The notes beneath the pieces were generated by a model. That model ran no database searches, was not told the origin of the DNA, and saw only the letters and a program-made list of their open reading frames with translations. DNA of 40,889 bases from Hemicentrotus pulcherrimus. Lineage: Eukaryota; Echinodermata; Echinoidea; Camarodonta; Strongylocentrotidae. A program made the position numbers and the translations under genes. Of this stretch, positions 27,369-38,560 are shown one piece after another. Each line of letters opens with the position of its first letter. Position 1 is the stretch's first letter. The stretch is taken from the NCBI GenBank assembly GCA_003118195.1, contig BEXV01002286.1, positions 3,447 to 44,335 of the forward strand, given 5' to 3'.

Positions 27369-29495
27369 ACACACTCTAGACTTACACACTTCTGGACCTA
27401 AAATGTCGGTAGTAAACATGTAGGTGGCTTGACATTCAAGTCTTTGCTCTCTTTATCCTGATTCAACAGTCACCAGTATGCAGCTATCCTTGAATTTGCA
27501 CAAGACAATCTCTCTTTTTATATATATACCGGTAGCTGTACATTAGTATGATAATGATCCTCCAAAATTTGGACACTGTACATATACCGTAAACATGCGT
27601 AGTGCTGACTATTTTACAATGCAACTTCACATATTTTAGCATGATATCATCTGCACCATGTCATCACAAAAAAAGTTATAATTTCCTNCCCGTAACGTTA
27701 GCTGTGAACGAAGTGCAAACTTGTTTGAAGTGAAATTTCATGTCTTTCCATCTTTCTACAGAACCCCACCTCCTGAACAGTAGATATATATGTGTATGTG
27801 TGTGAAGGTACCTCATAATCATGGGGTTTATCAATTTGCATTTCCAAGCTTAATCGTATCCAATTCAAATGTAAATTTGACATGTGTAGTACATAGTATG
27901 TGTAGATAGAATTTAAGATGAAGTCATTTAGTTGATGTTTGTAGCCACGTACATACTGATCCAATGCATTAGCATATACCTGTTTGAGAAATGTAAAATG
28001 TAATACATTTAAAACTGAATAACAAATATTGTTTAAAAAGAAGATTTACAAAGATGGATGGCAATTTTTGTTAAATAGTGTACCATAAACCATTGATTAT
28101 TGTGCTTGCCTCCTCGTGTTATGTTTTGTGTGATGTTATTTTTGTAAATATACACTGTCTATTAATGAGGTTCTTAGCCTGTTGGCCTGTTTTCACTGAT
28201 CACAGTCACACACCCACCCACCCAATGCTAATGGGAGTAGTCGTTAAGTAATTGCACCTTTGTCCTTGGCACTTTTGTTTTCTGCCTTGTTGCAATTCTA
28301 CTCTTAATTAGTAGCATGAATGCTTACTTCTCAGCAGCGATAAATTCTTTCAATGATTTCTTTCTTTTCTTTACCTTGTCCTTAAATGAAAACCTGTAGT
28401 ATATACATGTATATCTACTCTATAGACATAGTAATTATGAAAATGAAATCACATGAATAATACTGATTTCTATATTGATGTCATCTCAAGCAGTTGTAGC
28501 AGCTTAACTTTATAGTTATATTTCACTGAAAATAACAATAAATGAAAATGAAAAATAAGCTTCAGTCAATTAGTTCACTTGTGAAACATAGTCTTGTTAT
28601 CAAAGAAAAACTAAATTCTATGCGACTTGCCTAAATACAATGTATGACCCTTGAGTTATGTGTGTGAATGTGTTTTAACGTACTTGATATTGATACAAGT
28701 AACCAGCTTACATGAATCATGAGTCATGTCTTGCGAAAATATTCTGTGATTAATACATATCTAACTTACGTTTATTGCAGTCTAGAAGCAACAAGAATGT
28801 ATGAATATCTCTTAGCGGTAGACACATATTTTGTAAATAGAAGAATATATAAGTTCACTCATCACCGTCATGTTTTAGTTTTTAGAATAGTCTGGTGTTT
28901 TACGTAGTGTCGTCAATGTGAATGCGTTATGTTATACGAATACGAAATGACAAAGAGCTTCTAGTTGATGAGAAAGGAGGAATGGTGAAGATAATAGCAA
29001 ATTGAGTTAAGACATAGGTTTTATGTTTGTCGTACCTTGTGTCTTCGTGTCTCTGAATGATGATACAATATTGTATTGCATAACAGCTTGTTCATCCTGT
29101 AGTCGCCCAAATCATCTGATTCTTTGGCATGTGTCTAGCATAGCATCATATTATATTGTTACAATCTGCTATGCATGGAATTTGTTTGGAAATGGGAGAA
29201 CATCTTGAGGAACATTCCGATCATTTTATTTGTGTTATGTTGATATTGATTTCAATGGTTACCGGTATTGTTTATTTTGATATTAATGTATTGATAGTGT
29301 TTCATAATCATTATAATGTGCTGCATCTTCTTCATAAAGCACTTCTATGCATATGTACACAAAGTGGTGAGTGTGGTAGGGTTGATATTGCCGTAAAGAT
29401 ACATATGTACTTCTCTATGGGCTATGCGTACGTTTGTGCATAAGACAAGATGTATGTTGAATACCATTTATAATAAATTGTACCTACCTTGCTTG
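27369..29495 (+). other. CENPF: Probable CENPF 3' UTR and downstream flank
   Basis: Non-coding, AT-rich, with no repeat of note apart from short TA and TG runs. AATAAA hexamers occur at 28,537-28,542 and 29,472-29,477. The second is followed by a T/GT-rich tract, so the transcript could end near 28,560 or near 29,500. There is one ambiguous base (N) at about 27,687. Confidence 0.4.
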
Positions 29496-29844
29496 TTATT
29501 TTCCACTTAACTCTGTGATTCCTTTCATTTGTTCTTTATACGAGTGAGGTTGTTGTCATTGTGGAAGTAATGATGGTGATATTGGGTCCTAATTCTTTTT
29601 GAAAAAGATTGAAACAACGTATTCAATAACATTTACTTTTTGTGTTTTCTGGGATGTGCATATATGTACATATTATCTCAAATTTGGTTCAAGTGTAGAT
29701 GAATGCTTGTGTTTATTTTTTTGGGCTGAATTAAGTGACAGACTTATATCTCTTTCTCTCTCCCTCCCTCCAAGGTCCTTCCCATCCCCTCTCTCAAGAG
29801 GCAAGGTTATTTGTTTGCATCACACTTATCTGAACATGAATTAT

Positions 29845-30236
29845 TCGAGAGTGAGTCCACCTTGATATTAAGTTGGTTTTAATAGAAGTAGAACAATGAG
29901 AAAAGCAGGTCTAGTGTAATTTTAATCAATTTCTGATTAAAAATAAGAAAGTTATGAACTTTTGAGTTTGTGATCAATCAAACACAAATTGGCAAAACTG
30001 AATTATCTAGCTCCGCAGCTCTGTACATAAAATTTCATAAACTTTCATTGTCATTATTGATGACAGAATAGATTTTACCCATACAGGGGTTGAATAGAAA
30101 TATTTTTGAAATAATTATAGTTAGGGTAGGCCTACATGACTTGTATGTGGGAAAATTAAAATTTCTGTTTGTTTCAGAGAGGAGCTCGCAAAATACGTCA
30201 TAGAGTTAACAATTTGTGTTTGACTTCCCCTTCAAT
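29845..30236. mobile_element. Long-TIR element family, copy B
   Basis: The left arm has GTGAGTCCACCTTGATATTA, GTTGGTTTTAATAGAAGTAG and AAATAAGAAAGTTATGAA, then CAAACACAAATTGGCAA. The right arm is shorter (CAATTTGTGTTTGACTTCCCC) and complementary to parts of the left. It shares the AAGAAAGTTATG and CAAATTGGCAA words with copy A. It looks internally deleted and encodes no protein. Confidence 0.65.
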
Positions 30237-30770
30237 AATTCACGTTAAGATAAATGCGATGGAAACAAACATAATCTTGCCTATTCTTACTCATGCAGAC
30301 GGGCTTATATATATCCGTCGATATCCTTTATGAATCCATCTCGATTCCGTAATCGATAATACAGTATCATTCCGAAGCTCTATAGGCTCATAAAGCATTT
30401 AGAGGATTTATGAGAGCGGAGTATAACCCCGGGTTATTGTAGGTCTTTGTGGAGAAATCTCTCCTCATTAGCTGACGTCATCAGAAGGAAGCCGCACAGA
30501 TATAACCTTATACCATGGATCTACTTATACACTCTCATTTGCATATTTTACAACATGGCCGTCTACCTTAAAGTTATATGAAGCGATACGAGTAAGCCTA
30601 ATATTTTTCCTTTAGTATGGCAGGCTTTTGTCCAAACTTTTTGAAAAATCAATGAATATGTCATACATGTGGAGGTGATTGCTCCATTCAAGTGAAAAGG
30701 TAATCATAGTCATGATTGTAATAGTAATGAAGATGATGATGGTGATATTGATACTGCATAATGTTTTCCC
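30237..30770. other. Intergenic stretch
   Basis: Mixed-composition non-coding DNA. I see no gene or convincing repeat apart from a short GATGATGGTGATATTGAT run near 30,735. Confidence 0.5.
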
Positions 30771-31069
30771 ATTCCATTCAATTCAATTCAAATTCAAATT
30801 CAAATTGACATTTATTCGGCAAAAGATTTTTTTTAAAACCTCAAAATGAAATCATTATACAAATGAAATCATTATAAACACCGGGATTGATAAAATAAGT
30901 TAAAAACTTGTAAACAAGCAACCCCAACAGAAAAACATACAGATACTATACAATACAATAATAATAATGTTACATACTAACAAAATATATGAATCAATTA
31001 TGTATATCAATAAATCAATAGGTGGCAAGTGTTGTTCTTTTCAGTTTAGGTTTAAATGCGTTGTGGTTC

Positions 31070-32030
31070 TTAACACCCTTTAAATGACTTGACATGGAGT
31101 TCCATTTGTGAGGAGCAAAAATGAGTTAGTGAATTTTGGTAGATGGAAGTCATTGAAGAGTGCGCCCTGAAGGAAGCGTTGCAACACAACCGAACAACCC
31201 GCTTTTGAAGTATGATAAGGGGCTTTAATAGTTTATTAAACGTTCTCGCCCACACTAAATTACAGAACGTGAGGTAAGGATATATGAGTGTATAGTATAG
31301 AGAAAGCATGGTAGAGAAAACTTTTGAGCTTATTCATAACACTGACTTGGGACCGAATCTTCTTGGAAATTAATTCAATGTGTTTTTCCCATGTAAGATT
31401 GTTGTCAATGGCAAAAAAGTTGCAAATTGTACCTGGTCAATACAGGTACCATCTATTGTCGGATTAACATTTTCAATTAAAGTATCATTTTTGTTGCCAA
31501 AGTTAAATATATCATGAACTTTGTTTTGGTCTTATTCATTTTTAGTTTATTTGCTGAAAACCAGCTAGCAACCTTTTGAAGTTCAACATTGGCTTCAAAT
31601 TAAATCTTTCAATTTTTACCAGAATAGAAGATGTTTGTGTCATCGGCATACAATAAATAACGTAATTTCCTTGAAGACTCAACAATGTCATTTATGAAGA
31701 GCAAAAATAATAACGGGCCCAAGATACTTACTTGAGGAACACCTTCCTTCATTAATAGCAATTCAGAGTCACATTCATTATATTTTACAAATTGTGTTCT
31801 ATTAGACAGATAACTTTGGAACATTCCAATGGAATGCCTCTAATTCCATAAAAACGTAATTTTCTAAATAAGATTTTGTGATCCAAACAATCGAATGCCT
31901 TGCTAAGGTCTACTAGTGGCGGATCCAGGGGGGGGGGCGGCCCGGGGATTAGGGCCCCCTCCCCTGAGAAATCCTGGATCCGCGCCTGAGGTCTACATAC
32001 ACTCATAAAGCTATCTCTTTCTTTTCATAA
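31070..32030 (-). pseudogene. Reverse transcriptase pseudogene
   Basis: This is the coding part of the LINE above. It has a frameshift near 31,824, where the frame jumps between FYGIRGIPLE and FQSYLSNRTQ. There is a second shift between the YADDT part and the C-terminal domain, and a MITE insertion at 31,914-31,988. The catalytic YADD survives, but no full-length product is possible. Confidence 0.8.
31914..31988. mobile_element. 75-bp hAT-type MITE with 8-bp target duplication
   Basis: The ends are TAGTGGCGGATCCAGG and CCTGGATCCGCGCCTG. They are inverted repeats matching at 13 of 16 positions. AGGTCTAC flanks both sides (31,906-31,913 and 31,989-31,996). An 8-bp duplication and YAG..G termini are the hAT hallmarks. 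The interior is a G-run and GGCCC-rich sequence. The insertion is younger than the LINE. Confidence 0.85.
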
Positions 32031-32095
32031 CAATTGTACAAAAGTTCGAATGCAAAAAGTAAAGCTGACTCTGTTGAATAACATTTTTGAAACTA

Positions 32096-32098
32096 TAA

Positions 32099-32138
<40 letters not shown>

Positions 32139-32140
32139 TA
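32096..32140. repeat. (AAT)n microsatellite
   Basis: A trinucleotide AAT run of about 40 bases at the truncated 5' side of the LINE. Confidence 0.9.
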
Positions 32141-32149
32141 TACAATTTA

Positions 32150-32940
32150 TACATTAAATTACCCTTAGATAAGCATATTTTGATACCTTATTTGTGACAC
32201 TGGCAGGACACAAATTGGTGTGGGGTCCATGGGGCGGAGCACCCAGAAGCTCAGGGGTTTTAGGCATTATATAACGGTTAGACAAGCATGCAGGGGCCGC
32301 CTTAGGGCCCCTGGTGGGATCGAAGGGATGGAGCCCTGAAAACTTAGGGGTTTTGGGCAATAAATTACGGTCAGATGAGCATATTTTGATACTTTACTTG
32401 TGACACTGGCAGGACACAAATCGATGTTGTGTCCAGGGGGCGGAACCCCCAGAAGCTCAGGGTTTATATACATTAAGTTATCGTCAGATGAGCATGTTTA
32501 ATACCTAATTTGTGACACTAGCAGGTCACAAATTGGCGTGGGGTCCAGGGGGCGGAGCCCCCGGAAGCTCAGGTGTTTTGGGCAATGAATTACGGTCAGA
32601 TGAGCATATTTTTATACCTTATTTGTGACACTGGCAGGACACAATTTGGTGTTGGGTCCAGGGGGCGGAGCCCTCAGAAGCTCAGGTTTTTATACATCAA
32701 ATTGTCATCAGATGAGCATGATTTTATACCTTATTTTTGACACTGACAGATCACGAATTGACGTGTGGTCCAGGGTACGGAGCCCCCGGAAGATCAGGGG
32801 TTTGGGTCAATAAATTACGGTCAGATGACCATATTTGTATATCTTATTTGTGCCACTGGCGGGGGTCCAGGAGGCGGATCCCCCGGAGGCTCAGGGGTGT
32901 TAGGCAATATATTACGGTCAGATGAGCATCCAGGGGCCCG
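32150..32940. repeat. Tandem array of about 112-bp units in dimeric order
   Basis: About seven units each contain CAGATGAGCAT, TTATTTGTGACACTGGCAGG, GGGTCCAGGGGGCGGAGCCC and AGAAGCTCAGG. The CAGATGAGCAT landmarks fall at about 32372, 32485, 32597, 32709, 32822 and 32919. Spacing is 112-113, with shorter units of about 92-97 bases near the left and at the right end. Alternate units carry either GGGCAATAAATTACGG or TATACATTAAATT at the joint, so the repeat is really an A-B dimer of about 225 bp. There is one N at about 32,947. Confidence 0.85.
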
Positions 32941-33035
32941 CCTAAGNAGGAACACTTTTCTTTTTCTTGTGCTTTCTTTGCCGGGGAGGGGGGGGGGGCG
33001 GGCCCCCGGTCCCCTTTGGATCCGCCACTTGTTCT
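32941..33035. mobile_element. hAT-type terminal segment flanking the array
   Basis: A G-run, GGGCCCCCGGTCCCC and TTTGGATCCGCCACTTG end the array. The last part is the reverse complement of (C)AAGTGGCGGATCCA, the same terminal motif as the MITE at 31,914. The tandem units may therefore lie inside a larger hAT-like element whose left end is lost or is the 31,914 copy. Confidence 0.5.
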
Positions 33036-33343
33036 AATTAAAATGATGTTATTACGTCTTATCATGATGTCCTAATGAACGATTAATAGCAAGTTCGATA
33101 AATAGATAGTAAAATGCCCGGGGGTGGGATTCGAAGGATTTTTCCATCACTCCCTAACTCCATCTCAATTCATATTCAGGATGATCTGGCTATATATGAA
33201 ACCGTCCCTGCATCAAGACAGTAGTATATCTATTTTCATTGATCAGGTATCGCGTCCTTATGTGTAGTTTATCAATATTCTCCCGGTTATGCCTGAATGG
33301 GGGATTGTGACATGTGAATGATGAGCCTCTTCAGGGCCCTGCC

Positions 33344-33900
33344 TTTTAAATGGAAAGTCCATCCTGATAATAAGTTTGTTTTGATACAAGGAAAAATGAG
33401 AAGAACCGATCAGTGATGATTTGAGAAAAATCTGAAAATACATAAGAAAGTTATGGATTTTTTAAAAATCGATAACTTTTCATATATGCTTCAAATCTGT
33501 GAGTCAAATTGGCAACGTGGTCTCTATCAATGTGTCACCCCCTTACATGTTTCCCTTTGTTGATTTGCAAGAAATGTCATTAAATTCCATTTTGATCAAA
33601 AGATATATTTTCTTAATGCCTATCTCGATCATGTATCATGGATTACATGTTTTGTCATGCACCCCATTTAAGATCTAGGTCTTACTATTCCATTAATATT
33701 AAGAGAAATTGAAATTTTGGGCCATTCTGTCATTCATATCGACCTGGTGGATTGATTCTGACCGCATTGCCAATTTGTCTCAAAGATTCCATGATTTTCG
33801 TGATTTTTAAGATTCATAACTTTCTTTCACTGACTTATTTCTCTAATTGTTCTGCTTCTTTTAAAACCAATTTAATATCAGTGTGAAATTCCCCTTTAAA
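33344..33900. mobile_element. Long-TIR element family, copy C
   Basis: The left end TTTTAAATGGAAAGTCCATC and the right end GTGTGAAATTCCCCTTTAAA are complementary. The inner words GATAATAAGTTTGTTTTGAT against ACCAATTTAATATC, and ACATAAGAAAGTTATGGAT against ATTCATAACTTTCTTTCA, are too. GTCAAATTGGCAA pairs with TTGCCAATTTGTC. It is 557 bases and non-coding. TTTAAA at both borders is compatible with a TTAA/TTTAAA target. Confidence 0.75.
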
Positions 33901-34434
33901 CTGTATTAAAATGAACAGCACACCAAGACTTCTCCAGCGCAACTCATACGGGTCTCAATCGCCCATTATATTACCGGCATGTATCGCAAAACACAAACAA
34001 AGATTTCATGAAACATCATATAATTTTGAAATTCTTCTCAATCATAACACCTTCATTAAGCATCCTCATTATACATTCACATCTGTGAGTCAATTTATGC
34101 CACATGCCCAGAAACGTGCTGTCAGAAGCCATATGTAATACTTGGTAGGTTTAACCAAAGAGATGACGTCAAATTAGATGTACTTCCTACTACAGCCGTC
34201 AGGCTGAAGTGAGCTTTCAGCGTGGTTATATTACAAAGTATAGACCATTACAATGGAATGAAATATCACGGCAGTATACAAATAATGATTAAAAAAAAAT
34301 AAAATAGTGAAGAAGATAGTGAACTCTAGATTTGTCCATTGTTTTAATTATTATAGATATTATATATATATATAAACAGTATATATATCAACTCTGCCAT
34401 CCAATCCATTAAACTGTATTTACTACATTTGCAT
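33901..34434. other. Intergenic stretch
   Basis: A chance 75-codon open frame at 33,911-34,138 has no recognisable homology. A TA run lies at about 34,358-34,390. Nothing else is seen. Confidence 0.5.
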
Positions 34435-34955
34435 GAAAACAGAAATATAAGAGAAACGGAATGGGAAAGTTTGAAATAAATCCGACTAATTATAAGGGAG
34501 TTATGATTGTTCATAAGATCACCAAATCTTTATGAACCTCAAATAAGTATTTCAATTTGGTCGTTAAATTGTGACGTTCCATGGAAGACTCATCCGTTGA
34601 CGTGTCCAAAAATATCTTTGATTTTTGTTTTCTATTAAGCGTCTTCTGCCTTAGGGACACTATACAAAAAATGTGTATGGATAGCATAATAGGTCCTCTA
34701 AAAATAAAAGACTCTCCTGACTCATACATTCTAAAGGTTATATTCTATTCATTTGGTGTGTATGGGAAATTTATCGTACTACTTAATAGTGGCATTACCT
34801 ATTCAGCCAATTAAAGTGCCCATTCATAATGATGATTACAACTTTTTCCTTTTATCATAGATTTCTTTCTTGGGGTCCGATTTTGCTTAAAGTTCCACCA
34901 ATCTGCTTTGTCTGATTTGTATGCTTTCTTTTAAGGTAAGATTTTCATTTAAATA
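34435..34955. mobile_element. Long-TIR element family, degenerate copy D
   Basis: The right arm contains GGGTCCGATTTTGCTTAAAG and TTTGTCTGATTTGTATG. These match copy A's CATCCGATTTTGCTCAAAC and TTTGTCTGATTTTTC. The left arm (AAATCCGACTAATTATAAGG, GAGTTATGATTG) is a diverged complement. No coding sequence is present. Confidence 0.55.
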
Positions 34956-35510
34956 CTGATCACAACTGAACCAGATATTGTAAATGGGTATTATGTGGGT
35001 TGACCTCTTAAAGACACAGCAGTAATCTGGATTCCTACAAAATAATACAGAGATAACTCTTTTGAGACAAGTGATACATCCGAAAATTACAGGGGTCTAA
35101 ACGAGATGAAATGAAGGCATAAACAATCTCTTCACTATAAGAACATGATTGTAAGATATTTGCGGATTATTCCCAATTTTTCTTAGCTGATAACGTACGG
35201 ATTTATGAGCACGTGTACATTATACTTGATAAATGATTAAGCATGAATAAACATGGAGAGTGGAGCCAAATGTGACACCCAAGATTCTTAAAAGTTCAGT
35301 GCACTTCTGTTTATTAGTGTATCACCAGACCCCTTGAATCGTCAATCCTACAAACGGCTATATTAATTATCGGACTCTGTAGCTCTTGTAAAGACAAGAG
35401 TCTTGCGCCTATGTATTTTTTCATGGTAATTACATTTAGTTCACAAATCTTCTTGAATACTTTCAAGTTAAGGTATATTATGCGATGGAGCGTAACGACC
35501 GGGGGAGAAG
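34956..35510. other. Intergenic stretch
   Basis: Non-coding. I see no gene or clear repeat in it. Confidence 0.5.
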
Positions 35511-35512
35511 AT

Positions 35513-36010
35513 AATATACGATTCGGTATTGCAAAGTCATAGTAGGCCATAAAACGTACCGTAACAATGACATGGCGTATACATGTCTATACGCTTGATG
35601 GAAGTAGAATGTCAAGTTACAAACTTCTTTCTTTCTGACTTGTCATCTTTTTTCACCTACCCCTCTTTTTGTTTGGTCTGGAAGTGATGCCCTCTTCCCC
35701 ACCATAGCCCAAAACTCGGTCATATTAATAACTGAATACATTACTTTCAGGCTTTTTACCCTTCGAGATGGACTCGCCCGTTCATTGGCTGTGTTTGTCA
35801 CACTATTACTCCACTGAGTTGACGGTGCTCGGCAGGGCTGTGATCGTCATCTAACGATACGATTCGGTATTGCAAAGTCATAGTAAGCCATGAAACCCAC
35901 CGAAACAATGATATGGCGTAGATATACAATCATGTCTATACGCTCGATGGAAGTAGTTACAAAACTTCTTCTTTCTGTCTTGTCATCTCGGCAGGGCTGT
36001 GATCGTCATG
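35513..36010. repeat. Nested direct duplications
   Basis: A block of about 130 bases starting ATACGATTCGGTATTGCAAA at 35,517 recurs at about 35,858 (period 341), with about 15% differences and small indels. Separately, GGCAGGGCTGTGATCGTCAT occurs at 35,831 and again at 35,990 (period 159). The two periods differ, so at least two duplication events happened. Confidence 0.8.
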
Positions 36011-36394
36011 TAACGTCGTGTTTCATGTTGTACCAGCTGATGCACATACTCCGACAATTAAAAGAGTTGTAAATGAAAAGGGGAAAGATAAATGAAGCAC
36101 ATAACTAGTTTATCATATCATAAACTCAATTACTGCATTTTCACCCATGCAATGCTTTGAAAACCACAAAGTATAGATTTCCCCTGTCGCATGCAACCAA
36201 GCTCTAGGCACTTTGCCGAAAAACTTACAAGAAGTTTGCAACGCAGACACGGGCTGAATGTAGCCTACATCATTCCGAAAGAATCAAACGTACATAAACA
36301 GCGTAACATAGATGGTGAAATTCTATAAAACAGTTGAATAGGATTTTAAAACTATATATGACTCAAGAGACACAATAGTGTTAATAAATTACAA

Positions 36395-36560
36395 ACAATG
36401 ATAATATTGATATTGATAATGATAAAATGATAATAAAAAAGTAATGATGATGATGATAATAATGATAATACTTGTAATAATGATGGAAGTGAGAGTAGTG
36501 ATATGAATGATAATAATATGATGAAAATAATGATACAAATAACAATTAGTATAATTAGTA
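36395..36560. repeat. Low-complexity GATAAT-rich tract
   Basis: Irregular repeats of AATGATAAT/GATGATGAT units. The long minus-strand open frame here is a product of low complexity and not a gene. Confidence 0.7.
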
Positions 36561-36611
36561 TAATTTGTATACCCCGGAAATCATCATTAACATCAACTAT
36601 GTTCTTTTTGG

Positions 36612-36735
36612 GGGCCCTGCAATTACCATGTACCCATTTACACATGGATGGAGAGTGGCAAAATGTCTTGCCAAAAGTCATTAGTGTTGCGCTGGTTTTC
36701 GAACCCTCAACCTTTGGACTGAGAGACACCTCCAC
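36612..36735 (-). mobile_element. tRNA-headed SINE fragment
   Basis: The minus strand reads CTCAGTCCAAAGGTTGAGGG and TTCGAAAACC (B box), then CTTTTGGCAAGACATTTTGCC. CCATCCATGTGTAAATGGGTACATGG follows in two adjoining parts. The last words are a SINE body motif I recall in other marine animals (CCAGGTGTAAATGGGTACCTGG). Confidence 0.65.
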
Positions 36736-36768
36736 GATATGAAGACATAAGGGAACACGGAGCAAAGT

Positions 36769-36955
36769 GGAACCCGGGGCAAAGTGAAACACGCCCGGTA
36801 AGTTTTTGTTTATGCTGCCATTTAGTTCACCTGCCAATAACACTGCAACGTGGATGCATCGTTTTTGACCGGAGTAGCGCGAATATGGCAGATATGACTG
36901 GGGGAACCCGGGGCAAAAGGAAACACCCCCGGTAAATTTGTGTTTATGTTGCTAA
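36769..36955. repeat. Two-copy direct repeat, 134-bp period
   Basis: AACCCGGGGCAAAGTGAAAC and CGCCCGGTAAGTTTTTGTTTATG start at 36,771. AACCCGGGGCAAAAGGAAAC and CCCCCGGTAAATTTGTGTTTATG start at 36,905. No coding sequence is present. Confidence 0.8.
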
Positions 36956-36959
36956 TGCC

Positions 36960-37255
36960 TAGGTCACATATAAACCGGGCGCCGTACGATTTTCCCTACC
37001 CGGCGGCTTGCCGTGGATTTAGAGACCGTACGGGAACCGTCCGATTTTCATTTCTACGGCATGTGTGGTCACATATTCTGCGGCGCCCGGAAGGTGCCCG
37101 GAGAAAATTGGTCAAGTGAAATGCAAGGCGCCCGTAAGGGTGCCGGCAGGGTGCCGGACGAGTGCCGACCGGTAACCTTACGGGCTCCGTCCGATGAGCA
37201 GGTGTACCGATGGCTCCCGGGAGGTGCCGGTGCACTGAACTACAGAGCGAGTCCG
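36960..37255. repeat. CpG-rich block with GTGCCGG/CCGTCCGAT sub-repeats
   Basis: An abruptly GC- and CpG-dense segment in AT-rich DNA. It contains CCGTACGATTTTC, CCGTCCGATTTTC and CCGTCCGATGAGC, plus several GGTGCCGG words. Both strands are open for about 90 codons simply because stops are rare at this composition. I recognise no protein. It could be a repeat family body or an undermethylated island. Confidence 0.5.
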
Positions 37256-38560
37256 AAAAAATGTCCAACTTTTTAAAAGTTGTATTGTTTGAAGTATGAA
37301 TATTTAATCATGGGTTTCATGATATATCTTGATGGAGTTATCCTGTCAGTACATGTAGGTACCATTTTTATTTGAATCTCTGCACTTGATCACATCAAGA
37401 ATACAGATGATTTCAGAAAATGTTCCCTTGCTATAGAAGTTGAAAACCCCAGGCCATCATTTGTAAATGTATTATCGTTTCCTCACTTATCTGTCTTTTC
37501 ATAAGGCAATGCTCCCACATTTGAAATAATTATTCAACCCTAGCTAGGGATCCAGTACCGTGGGTTGGTTTCCGTTATATAAAAGAGAAAACTACGAGAA
37601 GCAATAACACAAAACATTAATTGAACAACAAATTAGCCGTGTCTCGTGTCTTTATTTACCATGTTGATGTTGACGTGCTGGTGTGGAGAGCGAGTGACAG
37701 AACGAGAGAGTGTGAGAGAGGGTGATACCGATTGTTATGTAAAACAATGGGATTGGAAGTAAGATATGGAAATGGAAATTAGCGGAAATGCTGATGAAAA
37801 AAGACATCAAAGAGAATATCTGTATTTTAAATTTAAATTTAGGAGAGATTTCCTTAATTCGGGAGAGAAATGAGGCGTGGTGCTGTTCTTTCACTTTCTA
37901 TCCCAAACAAGCAGTAGGCACACACCCTTGTAAGTCGCTTTGCGTCACTGTGTCTGCACTGTGAGACCATTCTGAGGGCATACCGCATAGGTTCTGTATA
38001 TATCTGGTCTATTTAACACAAGGAGAGACTGACAGAGCTAGGCTCTGTTCAAGCCTTTAGGAGTTTAGTAATAAGTGAATGTAGATTATGTGTCTGCATC
38101 CTAAAAATAGCCCGGCCTTAATCCATCAAGGAATTCTTATTCTTCTGGGTAATTTGATTAATACAACAAGGGAATCACGGGGCTTCCCATATTTACTAAA
38201 AATAATGGATAATGCAAATTAGCAAATAATGTTATAAATACCTGCCAAGCCCCCACCCTCTCCTCCGAAGAAACGGACAACAACAAAATACAACAAAGTA
38301 CCAAAAAATATTACTGAGGTATGGGTGAACCGACTAAGCCACAATTAATACAATCGATTAGCAGATAACTGTTCACAATTATTGATCAAAGTTATAGGTA
38401 ATTTTCACATTTAAAAAATACAACAAAAAACACAAACGCATTATAATTATGGATATACTTATGTTCAAACAAAACAGAATTGTAATTATAAACACGATAA
38501 GTGTCCGTATGCTTTGTTCACTCTCCTGGAAATCTTGGACGTCGCAGTGAGATCTGTTAT
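37256..38560. other. Intergenic stretch
   Basis: AT-rich non-coding DNA with a GAGAG-rich patch near 37,690-37,725. I see no gene or RNA in it. Confidence 0.5.

Larger units (their letters stand above)
30772..32095 (-). mobile_element. Decayed non-LTR retrotransposon (CR1/Jockey-like)
   Basis: Minus-strand fragments of one reverse transcriptase lie in order. First is VDLSKAFDCLDHKIL (motif with catalytic Asp, about 31,870-31,920). Next come SYLSNRTQFVKYN, GVPQVSILGPLLFLLFIND and LLYADDT (the YADD active site, about 31,640). Last is the C-terminal domain LIYPYLTFCNLVW and LQKRVVRLCC (about 31,190-31,310). The three parts are in different frames, so the copy is dead. The 5' end is truncated at an (AAT)n run. 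The 3' end is an AATTTGAATTTG-type tail at 30,772-30,806, as in CR1/L2-like LINEs. A 75-bp MITE is inserted in the DLSKAFD-coding region. Confidence 0.85.

Noticed and set aside
32150..32940. A CRISPR-like array
   Set aside because: The units are directly tandem at 112 bp without unique spacers, in a eukaryotic repeat context.
33911..34138. 75-codon open frame downstream of copy C
   Set aside because: The composition is random, with no homology, splice or promoter context.
36352..36843. 163-codon minus-strand open frame
   Set aside because: It runs through a GATAAT-type low-complexity tract and a SINE; the Ile/Ser-rich translation is composition-driven.
36996..37276. Overlapping 87-90-codon frames on both strands
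   Set aside because: Open only because the block is GC-rich; there is no recognisable protein and no splice or start context.
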